A stretch of DNA of 64,000 nucleotides from Ianthella basta (GCA_964019415.1 OZ025877.1:1885501-1949500); one strand, 5' to 3'; shown: positions 12,660 through 26,935, counted from the first letter of the stretch. Notes: a model not told the origin generated them from the sequence alone. Made by a program: numbers and translations.

Positions 12660-15200
12660 TACCCATTTAATAGTGTCCCCTAGGCCACTACCCATTTAAT
12701 AGTGTCCCCTAGGACACTATACATTTAATAGTGTCCCCTAGGACACTACACATTTAATATATAGTGTTCCCTAGGACACTACCCATTTAATAGTGTCCCC
12801 CTAGGACACTACCCATTTAATAGTGTTCCCTAGGACACTGCACATTTAATAGTGTTCCCCTAGGACACTATCCATTTAATAGTGTCCCCCTAGGACACTA
12901 CTCATTTAATGGTGTCCCCTAGGACACTACTCATTTAATAGTGTCCCCCTAGGACACTACCCATTTAATAGTGTCCCCTAGGACACTACCCTTTTAATAG
13001 TGTCCCCTTAGGACACTACCCATTTAATAGTGTCCCCTAGGACACTACCCTTTTAATAGTGTTCCCCTAGGACACTATCCATTTAATAGTGTCCCCCTAG
13101 GACACTACCCTTTTAATAGTGTTCCCCTAGGACACTACCCATTTAATAGTGTCCCCTAGGACACTACCCATTTAATAGTGTCCCCTAGGACACTACCCAT
13201 TGAATAGTGTTCCCCTAGGACACTACCCATTTAATAGTGTCCCCTAGGACACTACCCATTTAATAGTGTCCCCTAGGACACTACCCATTTAATAGTGTCC
13301 CCTAGGACACTACCCATTTAATAGTGTCCCCCTAGGACAATACCCATTTAATAGTGTCCCCTAGGACACTACCCATTTAATAGTGTTCCCTAGGGCGCTA
13401 CCCATTTACTAGTGTCCCCTAGGACACTACCCATTTAATAGTGTCCCCCAAGGACATTACCCATTTAATAGTGTCCCCTTAGGACACTACCCATTTACTT
13501 GTGTCCCCTAGGACACTACCCATTTAATAGTGTCCCCTAGGACACTATCCATTTAATAGTGTCCTCCTAGGACACTACCCATATAATAGTGTCCTCTAGG
13601 ACACTACCCATTTAATAGTGTCCCCAGGACACTACCCATTTAATAGTGTCCCCAGGACACTACCCATTTAATAGTGTCCCCCTAGGACACTACCCATTTA
13701 ATAGTGTCCCCTAGCATAGGACACTACCCATTTAATAGTGTCCCCTAGGACACTACCCTTTAATAGTATCCCCCTAGGACACTACTCATTTAATAGTGTC
13801 CCCTAGGACACTACCCATTTAATAGTATCCCCCTAGGACACTACCCATTTTATAGTGTCCCCTAGGCCACTACCCATTTAATAGTGTCCCCTAGGACACT
13901 ATACATTTAATAGTGTCCCCTAGGACACTACACATTTAATATATAGTGTTCCCCTAGGACACTATCCATTTAATAGTGTCCCCCTAGGACACTACCCATT
14001 TAATAGTGTCCCCTAGGACACTACCCATTTAATAGTGTCCCCTAGGCCACTACCCATTTAATAGTGTCCCCTAGGACACTATACATTTAATAGTGTCCCC
14101 TAGGACACTACACATTTAATATATAGTGTTCCCCTAGGACACTATCCAATTAATAGTGTCCCCCTAGGACACTACCCATTTAATAGTATCCCCCTAGGAC
14201 ACTACTCATTTAATAGTGTCCCCTAGGACACTACCCATTTAATAGTATCCCCCTAGGACACTACCCATTTTATAGTGTCCCCTAGGCCACTACCCATTTA
14301 ATAGTGTCCCCTAGGACACTATACATTTAATAGTGTCCCCTAGGACACTACACATTTAATATATAGTGTTCCCCTAGGACACTACCCTTTTAATAGTGTT
14401 CCCCTAGGACACTACCCATTTAATAGTGTCCCCTAGGACACTACCCATTTAATAGTGTCCCCTAGGACACTACCCATTTAATAGTGTTACCCTAGGACAC
14501 TACCCATTTAATAGTGTCCCCTAGGACACTACCCATTTAATAGTGTCCCCTAGGACACTACACATTTAATAGTGTCCCCTAGGACACTACCCATTTAATA
14601 GTGTCCCCCTAGGACAATACCCATTTAATAGTGTCCCCTAGGACACTACCCATTTAATAGTGTTCCCTAGGGCGCTACCCATTTACTAGTGTCCCCTTGG
14701 ACACTACCCATTTAATAGTGTCCCCCAAGGACATTACCCATTTAATAGTGTCCCCTTAGGACACTACCCATTTAATTGTGTCCCCTAGGACACTACCCGT
14801 TTAATAGTGTCCCCTAGGACACTATCCATTTAATAGTGTCCTCCTAGGACACTACCCATATAATAGTGTCCTCTAGGACACTACCCATTTAATAGTGTCC
14901 CCAGGACACTACCCATTTAATAGTGTCCCCCTAGGACACTACCCATTTAATAGTGTCCCCTAGCATAGGACACTACCCATTTAATAGTGTCCCCTAGGAC
15001 ACTACCCTTTAATAGTATCCCCCTAGGACACTACTCATTTAATAGTGTCCCCTAGGACACTGCCCATTTAATAGTATCCCCCTAGGACACTACCCATTTT
15101 ATAGTGTCCCCTAGGCCACTACCCATTTAATAGTGTCCCCTAGGACACTATACATTTAATAGTGTCCCCTAGGACACTACACATTTAATATATAGTGTCC
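12660..15200 (+). repeat. Higher-order repeat block, ~1.2 kb period with nested repeats
   Basis: The marker variant AGGCCACTACCC occurs at about 12683, 13865, 14045, 14285 and 15114. The three middle copies form a nested repeat (offsets 180 and 240 bp), each followed by GGACACTATACATTT and then by a monomer with the extra TATA in ATTTAATATATAGTG. The outer spacing is about 1.18-1.25 kb. The same block exists at 3282 and 4752. Another shared rarity, TAGGGCGCTACCC, occurs at 4311, 13396 and 14673. This shows that blocks of tens of monomers, not single monomers, are the unit of amplification here. Confidence 0.8.
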
Positions 15201-18200
15201 CCTAGGACACTACCTATTTAATAGTGTCCCCCTAGGACACTACCCATTTAATAGTGTTCCCTAAGACACTGCACATTTAATAGTGTTCCCCTAGGACACT
15301 ATCCATTTAATAGTGTCCCCCTAGGACACTACCCATTTAATGGTGTCCCCTAGGACACTACTCATTTAATAGTGTCTCTCTAGGACACTACCCATTTAAA
15401 AGTGTCCCCTAGGACACTACCCTTTTAATAGTGTCCCCTTAGGACACTACCCATTTAATAGTGTCCCCTAGGACACTACCCTTTTAATAGTGTTCCCTAG
15501 CTATAGGACAATACCCATTTAATAGTGTTCCCCTAGGACACTATCCATTTAATAGTGTCCCCCTTGGACACTACCCATTTAATAGTGTTCCCCTAGGACA
15601 CTATCCATTTAATAGTGTCCCCTTAGGACACTACCCATTTAATAGTGTTCCCCTAGGACACTACACATATAATAGTGTTCCCCTAGGACACTACCCATTT
15701 AATAGTGTCCCCTAGGACACTATCCATATAATAGTGTTCCCCTAGGACACTACCCATTTAATAGTGTTCCCCTAGGACACTACCCATTTAATAGTGTTCC
15801 GCTAGGACACTACCCATTTAATAGTGTCCCCCTAGGACACTACCCATATGATAGTGTCACCTAGGACACTACCCATTTAATAGTGTTCCCCTAGGACACT
15901 ACCCATTTAATAGTGTTCCCCTAGGACACTATCCATTTAATAGTGTTCCCCTAGGACACTACCCATTTAATAGTGTTCCCCTAGGACACTACCCATTAAA
16001 TCGTGTTCCCCTAGGACACTACCGATTTAATAGTGTCCCCTAGGACACTACCCATTTAATAGTGTTCACCCTAGGACACTACCCATTTAATAGCGTTCCT
16101 CTAGGACACTACCCATTTAATAGTGTCCCCCTAGGACACTACCCATATAATAGTGTCCCCTAGGACACTACCCATTTAATAGTGTCCCCTAGGACACTAC
16201 CCATTTAATAGTGTTCCCCTAGGACACTATCCATTTGATGGTGTCCCCTAGGACACTATCCATTTAATAGTGTTCCCCTAGGACACTACCCATTTAATAG
16301 CGTCCCCTAGAACACTACCCATTTAATAGTGTTCCCCTAGGACACTATCCATTTAAAAGTGATCCCCTAGGACACTACCCATTTAATAGTGTTCCCCTAG
16401 GACACTACCCATTTAATAGTGTCCCCTAGGACACTACCCATTTAATAGTGTTCCCCTAGGACACTACCCATTTAATAGTGTCCCCCTAGGAGACTACCCA
16501 TATAATAGTGTCCCCTATGACATTACCCATTTAATAGTGTCCCCCTAGGACAATACCCATTCAATAGCGTCCCCTAGGACACTACCCATTTTATAGTGTT
16601 CCCTAGGACGCTACCCATTTACTAGTGTCCCCTAGGACAGTACCCATTTAATAGTGTCACCCTAGGACACTACCCATTTAATAGTGTCCCCTTAGGACAC
16701 TACCCATTTAATTGTGTCCCCTAGGACACTACCCATTTAATAGTGTTCCCCTAGGACACTATCCATTTAATAGTGTTCCCCTAAGGCACTACCCATTTAA
16801 TAGTGTTCCCCTAGGACACTTCCCATTTAATAGCGTCCCCTAGGACGCTACCCATTTAATAGTGTTCCCCTAGGACACTACCCATTTAATAGAGTCCCCC
16901 TAGGACACTACCCATTTAATAGTGTCTCCCTAGGACACTACGCATTGAATAGTGTCCCCCTAGGACACTACCCATTTAATAGTGTCCCCCTAGGACACTA
17001 CCCATTTAATTGTGTCCCCTAGGACACTACCCATTTAATAGTGTCCCCTAGGACACTATCCATTTAATAGTGTCCCCCTAGGACACTTCCCATTTAATAG
17101 TGTCCCTCAGGACACTACCCATATAATAGTGTCTCCTAGGACACTACCCATTTAATAGTGTCCCCAGGACACTACCCATTTAATAGTGTCCCCAGGACAC
17201 TACCCATTTAATAGTGTCCCCCTAGGACACTACCCATATAATAGTGTCCCATAGGACACTACCCTTGAATAGTATCCCCCTAGGACACTACTCATTTAAT
17301 AGTGTCCCCTAGGACACTACCCATTTAATAGTATCCCCCTAGGATACTACCCATTTAATAGTGTCCCCTAGGACACTACCCATTTAATAGTGTCCCCTAG
17401 GACACTACCCATTTAATAGTGTTCCCCTAGGATACTACCCATTTAATAGTGTCCCCTAGGACACTACCCATTTAATAGTATCCCCTAGGACACTACCCAT
17501 ATAATAGTATTCCCCTAGGACACTACCCATTTAATAGTGTCCCCCTAGGACACTACCCATTTAATAGTGTTCCGCTAGGACACTACCCATTTAATAGTGT
17601 CCCCCTAGGACACTACCCATATAATAGTGTTACCCTAAGACACTACCCATTTAATAGTGTTCCCCTAGGACACTACCCATTTAATAGTGTTCCCCTAAGA
17701 CACTATCCATTTAATAGTGTCCCCCTAGGACACTACCCATTTAATAGCGTTCCTCTAGGACACTACCCATTTAATAGTATCCCCCTAGGACACTACCCAT
17801 ATAATAGTGTCCCCTAAGACACTACCCATTTAATATTGTCCCCTAGGACACTACCCATTTGATAGTGTTCCCCTAGGACAATATCCATTTGATGGTGTCC
17901 CCTAGGACACTATCCATTTAATAGTGTTCCCCTAGGACACTACCCATTTAATAGCGTCCCCTAGGACACTATCCATTTAATAGTGTTCCCCTAGGACACT
18001 ACCCATATAATAGTATTCCTTTAAGACACTATCCATTTAATAGTGTCCCCCTAGGACACTACCCATTTAATAGTGTTCCGCTAGGACACTACCCATTTAA
18101 TAGTGTCCCCCTAGGACACTACCCATTTAATAGTGTCCCCTAGGACACTACCCATTTAATAGTGTTCACCCTAGGACACTACCCATTTAATAGTGTTCCC

Positions 18201-21200
18201 CTAGGACAATACCGATTTAATAGTGTCCCCTAGGACACTACCCATTTAATAGTGTTCCGCTAGGACACTACCCATTTAATAGTGTCCCCCTAGGACACTA
18301 TCCATTTAATAGTGTTCCCCTAGGACACTACCCATTTAATAGTGTTCCCCTAGGACACTACCCATTTAATCGTGTTCCCCTAGGACAATACCGATTTAAT
18401 AGTGTCCCCTAGGACACTACCCATTTAATAGTGTTCACTTTAGGACACTACCCATTTAATAGCGTTCCTCTAGGACACTACCCATTTAATAGTGTCCCCC
18501 TAGGACACTACCCATATAATAGTGTCCCCTAGGACACTACCCATTTAATAGTGTCCCCTAGGACACTACCCATTTAATAGTGTTCCCCTAGGACACTATC
18601 CATTTGATGGTGTCCCCTAGGACACTATCCATTTAATAGTGTTCCCCTAGGACACTACCCATTTAATAGCGTCCCCTAGGACACTATCCATTTAATAGTG
18701 TTCCCCTAGGACACTTCCCATTTAATAGCGTCCCCTAGGACGCTACCCATTTAATAGCGTTCCCCTAGGACACTACCCATTTAATAGAGTCCCCCTAGGA
18801 CACTGCCCTTATAATAGTGTCCCCTAGGACACTAACCATTTAATAGTGTCTCCCTAGGACACTACGCATTGAATAGTGTCCCCCTAGGACACTACCCATT
18901 TAATAGTGTCCCCCTAGGACACTACCCATTTAATTGTGTCCCCTAGGACACTACCCATTTAATAGCGTCCCCTAGGACACTATCCATTTAATAGTGTCCC
19001 CCTAAGACACTTCCCATTTAATAGTGTCCCTCAGGACACTACCCATATAATAGTGTCCCCTAGGACACTACCCATTTAATAGTGTCCCCAGGACACTACC
19101 CATTTAATAGTGTCCCCAGGACACTACCCATTTAATAGTGTCCCACTAGGACACTACCCATATAATAGTGTCCCATAGGACACTACCCTTGAATAGTATC
19201 CCCTAGGACGCTACTCATTTAATAGTGTCCCCTAGGACACTACCCATTTAATAGTGTCCCCCTAGGACACTTCCCATTTAATAGTGTCCCTCAGGACACT
19301 ACCCATATAATAGTGTCCCCTAGGACACTACCCATTTAATAGTGTCCCCAGGACACTACCCATTTAATAGTGTCCCCCTAGGACACTACCCATTTAATAG
19401 TGTCCCCTAGGACACTACCCATTTAATAGTGTCCCCTAGGACACTACCCTTTAATAGTATCCCCCTAGGACACTACTCATTTAATAGTGTCCCCTAGAAC
19501 ACTACCCATTTAATAGTATCCCCCTAGGACACTACCCATTTAATAGTGTCCCCTAGGCCACTACCCATTTAATAGTGTCCCCCTAGGACACTACCCATTT
19601 AATAGTGTCTTCTAGGACACTACCCATTTAATAGTGTCCCCCTAGGACACTACGCATTTAATAGTGTCCCCTAGGACACTACCCATTTAATAGTGTCCCC
19701 TAGGACACTACCCTTTAATAGTATCCCCCTAGGACACTACTCATTTAATAGTGTCCCCTAGGACACTACCCATTTAATAGTATCCCCCTAGGACACTACC
19801 CATTTAATGGTGTCCCCTAGGCCACTACCCATATAATAGTGTCCCCTAGGACACTATACATTTAATAGTGTCCCCTAGGACACTACACATTCAATAGTGT
19901 CCCCTAGGACACTACTCATTTAATAGTGTCCCCCTAGGACACTACCCATTTAATAGTGTCCCCTAGGACACTGCACATTTAATAGTGTCCTCTAGGACAC
20001 TATCCATTTAATAGTGTCCCCCTAGGACACTACCCATTTAATGGTGTCCCCTAGGACACTATTCATTTAATAGTGTCCCCCTAGGACACTACCCATTAAA
20101 TAGTGTCCCCCTAGGACACTACCCATTTAATAGTGTCCCCCAGGAAACTACCCATTTAATAGTGTCCCCCTAGGACACTACTTATATAATAGTGTCCCCT
20201 AGGACACTACCCATATAATAGTGTCCCCTAGGACACTACTCATTTAATAGTGTTCACCCTAGGTCACTAACCATTTAATAGTGTCCCCTAGAACACTACC
20301 CATTTAATAGTGGCAACTAGGACACTACCCATTTAATAGTGTTCACCCTAGGTCGCTAACCATTTAATAGTGTCCCCCTAGGACACTACCCATTTAATAG
20401 TGTCCCCTAGGACACCACCTATCAAATGGTGTCCCCTAGGACACTACCCATTTAATAGTGTCCGCCTAGGACACTACCCATTTAATAGCATCCCCTAGAA
20501 CACTACCCATTTAATAGTGTTCCCCTAGGACACTATCCATTTAAAAGTGATCCCCTAGGACACTACCCATTTAATAGTGTTCCCCTAGGACACTACCCAT
20601 TTAATAGTGTCCCCTAGGACACTACCCATTTTATAGTGTTCCCCTAGGACACTACCCATTTAATAGTGTCCCCCTAGGAGACTACCCATATAATAGTGTC
20701 CCCTAGGACATTACCCATTTAATAGTGTCCCCCTAGGACAATGCCCATTCAATAGCGTCCCCTAGGACACTACCCATTTTATAGTGTTCCCTAGGACGCT
20801 ACCCATTTACTAGTGTCCCCTAGGACAGTACCCATTTAATAGTGTCACCCTAGGACACTACCCATTTAATAGTGTCCCCTTAGGACACTACCCATTTAAT
20901 TGTGTCCCCTAGGACACTACCCATTTAATAGTGTTCCCCTAGGACACTATCCATTTAATAGTGTTCCCCTAAGGCACTACCCATTTAATAGTGTTCCCCT
21001 AGGACACTTCCCATTTAATAGCGTCCCCTAGGACGCTACCCATTTAATAGTGTTCCCCTAGGACACTACCCATTTAATAGAGTCCCCCTAGGACACTGCC
21101 CTTATAATAGTGTCCCCTAGGACACTAACCATTTAATAGTGTCTCCCTAGGACACTACGCATTGAATAGTGTCCCCCTAGGACACTACCCATTTAATAGT

Positions 21201-24200
21201 GTCCCCCTAGGACACTATCCAATTAATAGTGTCCCCCTAGGACACTTCCCATTTAATAGTGTCCCCTAGGACACTACCCATATAATAGTGTTCCCCTAGG
21301 ACACTACCCATTTAATAGTGTCCCCTAGGACACTACCCATTTAATAGTGTCCCCTAGGACACTACCCATTTAATAGTGTCCCCTAGGACACTACCCTTTA
21401 ATAGTATCCCCCTAGGACACTACTCATTTAATAGTGTCCCCTAGGACACTACCCATTTAATAGTATCCCCCTAGGACACTACCCATTTAATGGTGTCCCC
21501 TAGGCCACTACCCATATAATAGTGTCCCCTAGGACACTATACATTTAATAGTGTCCCCTAGGACACTACACATTCAATAGTGTCCCCTAGGACACTACTC
21601 ATTTAATAGTGTCCCCCTAGGACACTACCCATTTAATAGTGTCCCCTAGGACACTGCACATTTAATAGTGTCCTCTAGGACACTATCCATTTAATAGTGT
21701 CCCCCTAGGACACTACCCATTTAATGGTGTCCCCTAGGACACTATTCATTTAATAGTGTCCCCCTAGGACACTACCCATTAAATAGTGTCCCCCTAGGAC
21801 ACTACCCATTTAATAGTGTCCCCCAGGAAACTACCCATTTAATAGTGTCCCCCTAGGACACTACCCATATAATAGTGTCCCCTAGGACACTACCCATATA
21901 ATAGTGTCCCCTAGGACACTACTCATTTAATAGTGTTCACCTTAGGTCACTAACCATTTAATAGTGTCCCCTAGGACACTACCCATTTAATAGTGGCAAC
22001 TAGGACACTACCCATTTAATAGTGTCCCCTAGGACACTACTCATTTAATAGTGTTCACCCTAGGTCGCTAACCATTTAATAGTGTCCCCCTAGGACACTA
22101 CCCATTTAATAGTGTCCCCTAGGACACCACCTATCAAATGGTGTCCCCTAGGACACAACCCATTTAATAGTGTCCGCCTAGGACACTGCCGATTTAATAG
22201 CGTCCCCTAGAACACTACCTATTTAATAGTGTTCCCCTAGGACACTATCCATTTAAAAGTGATCCCCTAGGACACTACAAATTTAATAGTGTTCCCCTAG
22301 GACACTACCCATTTAATAGTGTCCTCTAGGACACTATCCATTTAATAGTGTTCCCCTAGGACACTACCCATTTAATAGTGTCCCCCTAGGAGACTACCCA
22401 TATAATAGTGTCCCCTAGGACATTACCCATTTAATAGTGTCCCCCTAGGACAATACCCATTCAATAGCGTCCCCTAGGACACTACCCATTTTATAGTGTT
22501 CCCTAGGACGCTACCCATTTACCAGTGTCCCCTAGGACAGTACCCATTTAATAGTGCCACCCTAGGACACTACCCATTTAATAGTGTCCCCTTAGGACAC
22601 TATCCATTTAATTGTGTCCCCTAGGACACTACCCATTTAATAGTGTTCCCCTAGGACACTATCCATTTAATAGTGTTCCCCTAAGGCACTACCCATTTAA
22701 TAGTGTTCCCCTAGGACACTTCCCATTTAATAGCGTCCCCTAGGACGCTACCCATTTAATAGTGTTCCCCTAGGACACTACCCATTTAATAGAGTCCCCC
22801 TAGGACACTGCCCTTATAATAGTGTCCCCTAGGACACTAACCATTTAATAGTGTCTCCCTAGGACACTACGCATTGAATAGTGTCCCCCTAGGACACTAC
22901 CCATTTAATAGTGTCCCCCTAGGACACTATCCAATTAATAGTGTCCCCCTAGGACACTTCCCATTTAATAGTGTCCCCTAGGACACTACCCATATAATAG
23001 TGTTCCCCTAGGACAATACCCATTTAATAGTGTTCCCCTAAGACACTATCCATTTAATAGTGTCCCCTAGGACACTACCCATATAATAGTGTTCCCCTAA
23101 GACACTATCCATTTAATAGTGTCCCCCTAGGACACTACCCATTTAATAGTGTTCCGCTAGGACACTACCCATTTAATAGTGTCCCCCTAAGACACTACCC
23201 ATATAATAGTGTCCCCTATAGCTAGGACACTACCCATTTAATAGCGTTCACCCTAGGACACTACCCATTTAATAGTGTTCCCCTAGGACACTATCCATTT
23301 AATAGTGTTCCCCTAGGACACTACCCATTTAATAGTGTTCCCCTAGGACACTACCGATTTAATAGTGTCCCCTAGGACACTACCCATTTAATAGTGTTCA
23401 CCCTAGGACACTACCCATTTAATAGCGTTCCCCTAGGACACTACCCATTTAATAGTGTTCCCCTAGGACACTACCGATTTAATAGTGTCCCCTAGGACAC
23501 TACCCATTTAATAGTGTTCACCCTAGGACACTACCCATTTAATAGCGTTCCCCTAGGACACTACCCATTTAATAGTGTCCCCTTAGGACACTACCCATAT
23601 AATAGTGTCCCCTAGGACAATATCCATTTAATAGTGTCCCCTAGGACACTACCCATTTAATAGTGTTCCCCTAGGATACTATCCATTTGATGGTGTCCCC
23701 TAGGACACTGTCCATTTAATAGTGTTCCCCTAGGACACTATCCATTTAATAGTGTTCCCCTAGGACACTACCCATTTAATAGTGTTCCCCTAGGACACTA
23801 CCCATTTAATCGTGTTCCCCTAGGACACTACCGATTTAATAGTGTCCCCTAGGACACTACCCATTTAATAGTGTTCACCCTAGGACACTACCCATTTAAT
23901 AGCGTTCCCCTAGGACACTACCCATTTAATAGTGTCCCCTTAGGACACTACCCATATAATAGTGTCCCCTAGGACACTATCCATTTAATAGTGTCCCCTA
24001 GGACACTACCCATTTAATAGTGTTCCCCTAGGATACTATCCATTTGATGGTGTCCCCTAGGACACTGTCCATTTAATAGTGTTCCCCTAGGACACTACCC
24101 ATTTAATAGCGTCCCCTAGGACACTACCCATTTAATAGTGTTCCCCTAGGACACTACCCATTTAATAGCGTCCCCTAGGACACTACCGATTTAATAGTGT

Positions 24201-26644
24201 TCCCCTAGGACACTACCCATTTAATAGTGTTCCCCTAGGACACTACCCATTTAATAGTGTCCCCTAGGACACTACCCATTTAATGGTGCTCCCCTAGGAC
24301 ACTACCCATTTAATAGTGTCCCCCTAGGACACTACCCATATAATAGTGTCCCCTAGGACACTACCCATTTACTAGTGTCTTCCTTGGACACTACCCATTT
24401 AATAGTGTCCCCTAGGACACTACCCATTTAATAGTGTTCCCTAGGACCCTACCCATTTACTATTGTCCCCTAGGACACTACCCATTTAATGGTGTCCCCC
24501 TAGCACATTACCCATTTAATAGCGTCCCCTTAGGACACTATCCATTTAATTGTGTCCCCTAGGACACTACCCATTTAATAGTGTCCCCTAGGACACTATC
24601 CATTTAATAGTGTCCCCCTAGGACACTACCCATTTAATAATGTCCGCTAGGACACTACCCATTTAATAGTGTCCCCCTAGGACACTACCCATTTAATAGT
24701 GTCCCCTAGGACACTGCCCATTTAATAGTGTTCCCTAGGACACTACCCTTTAATAGTATCCCCCTAGGACACTACTCATTTAATAGTGTCCCCTAGGACA
24801 CTGCCGATTTAATAGTGTCCCATAGGCCACTACCCAATTAGTAGTGTCCCCTAGGACACTATACATTTAATAGTGTCCCCTAGGACACTACCCATTTAAT
24901 AGTGTCCCCTAGGACACTACCCATTTAATAGTATCCCCCTAGGACACTACCCATTTAATAGTGTCCCATAGGCCACTACCCATTTAGTAGTGTCCCCTAG
25001 GACACTATACATTTAATAGTGTCCCCTAGGACACTACCCATTTAATAGTGTCCCCTAGGACACTACGCATTTAATAGTGTCCCCCTAGGACAATACACAT
25101 TTAATAGTGTCCCCTAGGACACTGCACATTTAATAGTGTTCCCCTAAGACACTATCCATTTAATAGTGTCCCCCTAGGACACTATCCATTTAATGGTGTA
25201 CCCTAGGACACTACTCATTTAATAGTGTCCCCCTAGGACACTACCCATTTAATAGTGTCCCCTTGGACACTACCCATTTAATAGTGTCCCCTAGGACACT
25301 ACCCATTTAGTAGTGTCCCCCAGGACACTACCCATGTAATAGTGTTCCCCTAGGACACTATCCATTTAATAGTGTCCCCCTACGACACTACCCATTTAAT
25401 AGTGTTCCCCTAGGACGCTACATATTTAATAGTGTCCCCTAGGACACTACCCATTCAATAGTGTTCCCCTAGGACACTACCCATTTAATAATGTCCCATA
25501 GGACACTATCCATATAATAGTGTCCCCTAGGACACTACCCATTTAATAGTGTCCCCTAGGACACTACCTATTTAATAGTGTCGCCTAGGACACTACCCAT
25601 TTAATAGTGTTCCCCTAGGACACTACCCATTTAATAGTGTTCCCCTAGGACACTTCCCATTTAATAGCGTCCCCTAGGACGCTACCCATTTAATAGTGTT
25701 CCCCTAGGACACTACCCATTTAATAGTGTCCCCCTAGGTCACTAACCATTTAATAGTGTCCCCTAGGACACTACCCATTTAATAGTGTCAACTAGGACAC
25801 TACCCATTTAATAGTGTCCCCTAGGACACTACTCATTTAATAGTGTTCACCCTAGGTCACTAACCATTTAATAGTGTCCCCCTAGGACACTACCCATTTA
25901 ATAGTGTCCCCTAGGACACCACCTATCAAATGGTGTCCCCTAGGACACTACTCATTTAATAGTGTCCGCCTAGGACACTGAAGATTTAATTGTGTCCCGT
26001 TAGGACACTACCCATTTAATAGTGTCACCTAGGACACTACCCATATAATAGTGTTCCCCTAGGACACTGCCCATTTAATAGTGTCCCCTAGGACACCACC
26101 TATCAAATAGTGTCCCCTAGGACACTACTCATTTAATAGTGTCCGCCTAGGACACTGCCTTTTTAATAGTGTCCCCCTAGGACACTACCCATTTAATAGT
26201 GTCCCCTAGGACACTACCCATATAATAGTGTCCCCTAGGACACTACCAATTTAATAGTGTTCCCCCAGGGCACTACCCATTTAATAGTGTCCCCTAGGAC
26301 ACTACCCATTTAATAGTGTTCCCTAGGACGCTACGCATTTAATAGTGTCCCCTAGGACACTACCCATTTAATAGTGTCCCCTTATGACACTACCCATTTA
26401 ATAGTGTTCCCTAGGACACTACCCATTTAATAGCATCCACCAAGGACACTACCCATTTAATAGTGTCCCCCAGGACACTACTCATTTAATAGTGTCCCCT
26501 ATAGGACACTACCCATTTAATAGTATCCCCCTAGGACACTACCCATTTAATAGTGCCCCCTAGGACACTACGCATTTAATAGTGTCCCCTAGGACACTAC
26601 CCATTTACCAGTCTCCCCTAGGACGCTACCCATTTAATAGTGTC

Positions 26645-26650
26645 CCCCTA
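26645..26650. repeat. Target site duplication, left copy (CCCCTA)
   Basis: The last six satellite bases before the left LTR are CCCCTA. They are repeated immediately after the right LTR at 31209-31214, where the sequence continues GGACACTACCC. Removing the element and one copy restores a normal monomer of the five-C type. A 6-bp duplication is within the 4-6 bp range of Ty3/Gypsy integrases. Confidence 0.85.
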
Positions 26651-26904
26651 TGTGATGTCTTCTCTATCACAGACAAACGATCGCGACTCGATCATGCAAC
26701 GCACTGGGAACACCGTCAGCAATGATTCCAAATAACACTGCAACAACGTGCCAACACACTACGCATGCGCAATAAGTGATCACCAGACATGCTACTAAGT
26801 ATAACAGCAGACACAGCAGTCACTACCAAATATAACAGCAAATAATAATGTAACACTACCACAAATAGTAACAGACAAAACCATAAATCAGTGTATACAG
26901 TACA
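26651..26904 (-). repeat. 3' LTR of the Gypsy element (254 bp)
   Basis: Plus-strand sequence begins TGTGATGTCTTC and ends CAGTACA. On the element's own strand it runs TGTACTG to ATCACA, with TG/CA termini. It is identical to the copy at 30955-31208. It contains ACGCATGCGC (26761-26770), close to an NRF-1 type palindrome. No AATAAA polyadenylation signal was found by eye on the coding strand. Confidence 0.95.
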
Positions 26905-26917
26905 CTCCTCCCCTCTT
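26905..26917 (-). other. Polypurine tract of the Gypsy element
   Basis: On the minus strand this reads AAGAGGGGAGGAG and abuts the 3' LTR directly. It is the expected position and composition for the primer of plus-strand DNA synthesis. It lies just downstream of the gag-pol stop codon. Confidence 0.85.
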
Positions 26918-26935
26918 AAAACAAAACCCAATGTA

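Larger units (their letters stand above)
3713..26650 (+). repeat. Hairpin satellite array, segment B
   Basis: This continues the same monomer in the same orientation for about 22.9 kb, up to the Gypsy insertion. Variants cluster into local blocks: TAGTGTTCCCCTAGG monomers dominate about 5.7-8.6 kb and 15.5-24.3 kb, and TAGTGTCCCCTAGG monomers dominate about 8.7-12 kb. Extended centres occur: CCTAGCTATAGG at 4063, 5135, 5260 and 15496, CCTAGCATAGG near 4608, 12530, 13710 and 14960, and CCTATAGCTAGG at 23215. Segments near 3.2-5.3 kb recur at 12.2-15.5 kb, 7.8-8.7 kb recurs at 15.7-16.5 kb, and a block of about 1.7 kb repeats within 19.5-22.9 kb. No genes were seen. Confidence 0.97.

Noticed and set aside
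26716-26931. 71-codon minus-strand frame across the left LTR
   Set aside because: It lies inside the LTR and polypurine tract, has low complexity, and has no domain. It is non-coding LTR sequence.
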